This document shows positions 19,456-21,811 of a stretch of 21,811 nucleotides of DNA, piece by piece. Both the position numbers and the translations under genes were made by a program. The DNA lies in IMG/VR virus record IMGVR_UViG_3300042294_001786, positions 1-21,811 of that record; one strand, 5' to 3'. Numbering within the stretch: the first letter of the stretch is position 1; each line of letters starts with the position of its first letter. The stretch comes from a virus. A model generated the notes under the pieces. The model did no database searches and was not told the origin of the DNA. It saw only the letters and a program-made list of their open reading frames with translations.

Positions 19456-19901
19456 GACACGAAGAAAATATCCAATGTGTAGGATAATATTTTTTGGTAA
19501 GCTATTTGGCTACTTCCTTGCTCAATTTGAGTTCTGCTAAAGTTCTTTCTAATGTTTATTACTTGCAAATCGTCTGGTAATGTTAAATAATCCAAAGTCA
19601 TTTTTTGTTGAATAGCATTTGAAATATTTTCCGATAATTTCTTGCCTCCGCTACCTTGTGGAAACTTGGTAACGATATTAATTTGAATGGTTGCGTTTTG
19701 TCTAATCGAACAATCATTGTTTGTTGTTTCTGCTTCGTTTTGGTCTGTTATAAGAACAAAAGCAGCTGAATTAACATAATTAGCTGGATTAATTGTTGGC
19801 GGTAATTCCGTATCGTAAATTGGAATAGTAACTCCGCTTAGAGTCAGAGGCGTGATTGCATTAATTACGGCAATTCGTATGTCGGTGGCTATTTCTCTCA
19901 T
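19452..19901 (-). CDS. Tail terminator / DUF3168-like protein, 149 aa
   Basis: MREIATDIRIAVINAITPLT opens a helix typical of this class, followed by a strand-loop SGVTIPIYDTELP, SAAFVLITDQNEAET, and TIQINIVTKFPQGSGGKKLS, ending ILSYTLDIFFVS. This order (N-terminal helix, variable loop, 'Y/F-V-x-I', 'x-I-x-I-V-T', helix, strand) suits the tail terminator that caps the tail tube and joins the head. Context between gp10-like and tail tube genes agrees. It overlaps the gp10-like gene by 4 bp. Confidence 0.7.
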   Translation of the reverse strand: MREIATDIRIAVINAITPLTLSGVTIPIYDTELPPTINPANYVNSAAFVLITDQNEAETTNNDCSIRQNATIQINIVTKFPQGSGGKKLSENISNAIQQKMTLDYLTLPDDLQVINIRKNFSRTQIEQGSSQIAYQKILSYTLDIFFVS

Positions 19902-20377
19902 TTTAAATCCTTATTTATTTCGTTTTCGATTTCTTGAACCAAGTTTGCTGTATTTCTAAAGAAAGCTGGCATTAAATAAGGCTGCCCAATTATACGACCT
20001 TTACCATTTCTATAATACGTCCTAGCAATAGTTCGAACCTCTTGAGAATATTGTGGATTTGATAAAATCTCTCTTGCACTTAATCCTGTGCCAAATTCCA
20101 TCCAAGCCTCCCATTGTTCACCAGTTGTTGGAACGCTTAAACCAACATTCCAAAGTAATCCATTTTCAAAAACTTTTTTATCAATTTTTTGCTTAATAAA
20201 ACTTAAATTAATTGTTGCATCTCCAATTTGATATGAATTTGGTGCATTTCTAATTGCCTCAATTTCAATATCTGTTGCCGTACTTGACAAAATATCTTTT
20301 ACGGCATCAATTACAATCTGCTCTTGCTTGTCTAAGTCCTTTAAAGCAGCGTCCAATCCTTTTATCTTTACGCTCAT
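19898..20377 (-). CDS. HK97 gp10-like head-tail / minor tail protein, 159 aa
   Basis: The N-terminus MSVKIKGLDAALKDLDKQEQ and the following helix (VIDAVKDILSSTATDIEIEA) with AIRNAPN are the typical start of the gp10 family; WMEFGTGLSA in the middle and IGQPYLMPAFFRNTANLVQE near the end are the conserved 'E-(F/Y)-GT' and 'P-F(L)-P-A' signatures. The family acts in the head-tail or tail-completion complex. It overlaps the gene on each side by 4 bp. Confidence 0.85.
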   Translation of the reverse strand: MSVKIKGLDAALKDLDKQEQIVIDAVKDILSSTATDIEIEAIRNAPNSYQIGDATINLSFIKQKIDKKVFENGLLWNVGLSVPTTGEQWEAWMEFGTGLSAREILSNPQYSQEVRTIARTYYRNGKGRIIGQPYLMPAFFRNTANLVQEIENEINKDLK

Positions 20378-20700
20378 ACTCCAACCATTTTAATTATGTA
20401 CTCTTTGTGCTGCCGTTGGTCATCTAATTGAACGCCAATTATTTTGTAATAGCGGTTACGATAATATACCTGATAATTTTCGCTAGGAACAAAAGAAACT
20501 CGATGTTGAATTGCAATTGTATAAGTATTTGGCAAAACCATTTCCCCAGCCTCCAAAGCGTTTCCACCGTTTGTTTGATTTACAGATGCAAACGTAGACA
20601 AAGAAGTTGATTGACTTATAATTGTTCCGCCAGCTCCGTCTGTTACAGGCGAAAAAGTTATAAACTCAACCTTTTGATCATACTTGCCAAAATTTATCAT
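20374..20700 (-). CDS. Head closure / head-tail adaptor protein (SPP1 gp16-like), 108 aa
   Basis: The protein MINFGKYDQKVEFITFSPVT, then DGAGGTIISQSTSLSTFASV, is the beta-barrel start of head-tail joining proteins, where 'D-x-x-G-G-x-x-x-x-W/F' is usual. The later YQVYYRNRYYKIIGVQLDDQ, with 'I-x-G-V-x-x-x-D-x-R-x-x-Y', is diagnostic of the family. It should close the portal side of the filled head and offer the docking site for the tail. It is coupled by 4-bp overlaps on both sides. Confidence 0.85.
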   Translation of the reverse strand: MINFGKYDQKVEFITFSPVTDGAGGTIISQSTSLSTFASVNQTNGGNALEAGEMVLPNTYTIAIQHRVSFVPSENYQVYYRNRYYKIIGVQLDDQRQHKEYIIKMVGV

Positions 20701-21164
20701 ACGAATAAGTCTGCTCTATATTTTAACTCTGTTGAAATACTAGCCTTTTGTGCATATTGCTCCTGAACGCTAATCATGTTTTGTCTAAATGCAAAATCAG
20801 TTGCAATCCTTTTTAGCATAGCTACATGAAGGTCTTGAGGCAAAGGATTTGAGTTATTAAATCCAGCAGTATAGGTGTAATTTTCTACTTCTGTTTCGTC
20901 AGTTGTCACATCCGCCACCCAAGGGCCAATTGGATAAATTCTTTGTCCAGTTTTATTATTTGTTACAACCACATTTCTTTCTACGTAAAGCATTCCGCTT
21001 GCCTTCTCACTTTCGTTTCTAGCCGCTGGAATAAGTTCGTTAGTGATTAGTGTATCCCAATCTGAGAAATCTATTTGCATCCATGCCTTAGCTTCTGCCA
21101 AAGTAATTGGCTCAGTAGCAACCGAAAAGGAATATCTAATGTCGAGGGGTCTTACTACGCTCAT
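20697..21164 (-). CDS. Head-tail connector (gp6/gp15-like), 155 aa
   Basis: I set the start at MSVVRPLDIRYS because its ATG overlaps the stop of a 46-aa gene; a 12-residue longer frame would re-read that gene. The part ATEPITLAEAKAWMQIDFSD followed by WDTLITNELIPAARNESEKA is the classical 'P-x-(S/T)-L-x-E-x-K-x-x-L/M, D-x-L-I-x-x-L-I-x-A-A-R-x-x-x-E' of connector proteins; the close VAMLKRIATDFAFRQN is a usual helix. Twelve copies would form a ring below the portal. Family assignment is firm. Confidence 0.87.
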   Translation of the reverse strand: MSVVRPLDIRYSFSVATEPITLAEAKAWMQIDFSDWDTLITNELIPAARNESEKASGMLYVERNVVVTNNKTGQRIYPIGPWVADVTTDETEVENYTYTAGFNNSNPLPQDLHVAMLKRIATDFAFRQNMISVQEQYAQKASISTELKYRADLFV

Positions 21165-21301
21165 TTCGTTTTTATTTCTTGTTTGTCCATTTTGACCCAA
21201 ATTGCTAACCCTTTGTTAACTAGGTAAGTGTCGTAAGTCTTGCCTACGCTTATTACTTCGTCTTTATGAAATGGTGCTAGGTCAACTAATAATTTTATCA
21301 T
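21161..21301 (-). CDS. Small protein before the head-tail connector, 46 aa
   Basis: The translation MIKLLVDLAPFHKDEVISVG followed by KTYDTYLVNKGLAIWVKMDK ends QEIKTK. Similar short beta-rich proteins ('L---G--Y---G----V----A--LV--G-A') commonly stand just before the connector gene in phages; their role is unclear. The ATGA overlap at its end supports it and decides the connector start. It starts 11 bp after the glycosyltransferase stop. Confidence 0.7.
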   Translation of the reverse strand: MIKLLVDLAPFHKDEVISVGKTYDTYLVNKGLAIWVKMDKQEIKTK

Positions 21302-21312
21302 AAAGATACTAT

Positions 21313-21811
21313 TTATTTCATTAAATGTTTTTTCTCATTCCAAGGCTCGAAATCAGTCCAAGGTCTGTAAGAATGGAAAACATAAAGTGACCTAATCAAT
21401 CCAACCTTTAATCCAAGCTCCTTAACTCTCATGGAAAACAAAGAATCAAAAGCCAAGCTATTTTCAGTAAACTTAATTTTCTTCCAAGTCTTATACTGAA
21501 ATGCCATGAAGAATCCGGCAATATAATCTTTGATTTCTTCTACCCCACCCCCCTCATATGACATGGCGATGTTGTAATGGTTTCTAATGTTTAAATCGTT
21601 GCTAAACGCTTTTGCATGCAGTTGGTGCTTTGATCTTAGCCGATTGGTATAGCATCCCACCAAGCCAAATTTGTCTCCATCTACAGACAAAGCATCATGT
21701 ATTCTCTTCCCCCAATCTGGAGTCAGATACAATATGTCTCCGTCTTGCATCACTATCCAATCGTCATCATTTGCATTTATGCTGGCCAAGTATTCATTGT
21801 AGGCTTTGCCA
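21313..21811 (-). CDS. GT2-like glycosyltransferase (C-terminal part, cut by window edge)
   Basis: The frame runs to the window edge, beginning GKAYNEYLASINANDDDWIV; the start lies outside. MQDGD holds the metal- and nucleotide-sugar-binding DxD type motif of GT-A folds, followed by LTPDWGKRIHDAL. A later AGFFMAFQYKTWKKI with a final FDSLFSMRVKELGLKVGLI gives the acceptor-side 'G-x-F-x-x-x-(R/K)' and 'D-x-x-x-x-x-R' elements. It should transfer a sugar from an activated donor, perhaps to a virion protein, since it lies in the head-tail operon. A Gly run (YEGGGVEE) is coded by a G6 tract of the poly-C/G set. Confidence 0.8.
   Translation of the reverse strand, partial: GKAYNEYLASINANDDDWIVMQDGDILYLTPDWGKRIHDALSVDGDKFGLVGCYTNRLRSKHQLHAKAFSNDLNIRNHYNIAMSYEGGGVEEIKDYIAGFFMAFQYKTWKKIKFTENSLAFDSLFSMRVKELGLKVGLIRSLYVFHSYRPWTDFEPWNEKKHLMK

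Noticed and set aside
21165-21200. Longer start for the head-tail connector (12 extra residues)
   Set aside because: The extension re-reads the end of the 46-aa gene; the internal ATG that overlaps that gene's stop is the better start.
9095-21553. Frameshift or phase-variable switching at G runs in coding regions
   Set aside because: Frames are intact across all five coding runs, and the codons fit conserved-looking Gly pairs. No out-of-frame continuation was evident, so it is left as part of the DNA motif finding only.
1-21811. Integrase, attachment sites, transposases, diversity-generating retroelement
   Set aside because: No recombinase, reverse transcriptase, terminal inverted repeats or template/variable repeat pair could be seen on either strand.

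Overview
The window looks like part of the genome of a tailed double-stranded DNA phage (siphovirus type) infecting a member of the Bacteroidota. The evidence is an AT-rich sequence, starts without Shine-Dalgarno motifs, two candidate promoters matching the Bacteroidota -7 element TAnnTTTG, an SSB-like protein ending in DLPF, and several small proteins whose style I know from phages of this phylum. No integrase, attachment site or host gene is visible, so nothing marks it as a prophage. Both ends cut through a gene.

Left arm, 1-7382, + strand: DNA metabolism and early genes. A gene fragment and a small conserved protein are followed by a protein with three tandem helix-turn-helix units. Next is about 330 bp of non-coding DNA with twelve or so iteron-like GTGTAMAC repeats, an A/T-rich stretch and a nested hairpin, a good candidate origin or operator. 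A primase-polymerase/helicase fusion follows, then a small DLPF-tailed protein, a cytosine-5 DNA methyltransferase, a VRR-NUC nuclease, an SSB-like protein and a set of small overlapping ORFs. The methyltransferase gene contains a second, 311-codon open frame with four LPTP repeats, an apparent case of dual coding. A class II (Leu-type) tRNA-like element with an abnormal anticodon arm lies just before a DUF1599-family gene.

The two arms converge at 7383-7542, where hairpins are candidate terminators.

Right arm, 7543-21811, - strand, read from high to low coordinates: a GT2 glycosyltransferase (cut by the window edge), head-tail connector, head closure protein, HK97-gp10-like protein, tail terminator, tail tube, tail assembly chaperones joined by a probable -1 ribosomal frameshift, tape measure, a 1012-residue baseplate/hub protein with an inserted seven-bladed beta-propeller, a tail fibre with a self-cleaving S74 chaperone, and two small conserved proteins ending in a clear terminator. 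A separate lysis-like cassette follows: two small membrane proteins, a small basic protein, a holin candidate, an M15 peptidase endolysin, a metallophosphoesterase, and a membrane-anchored protein with an amphipathic C-terminus.

Across both arms, homopolymer C runs of 6-9 lie almost always on the same physical strand (eight C runs against one G run), whatever the direction of transcription. Three intergenic copies share an exact 13-base core. This strand-locked motif, the overprinted methyltransferase, the tRNA-like element and the propeller insertion are the observations most worth following.
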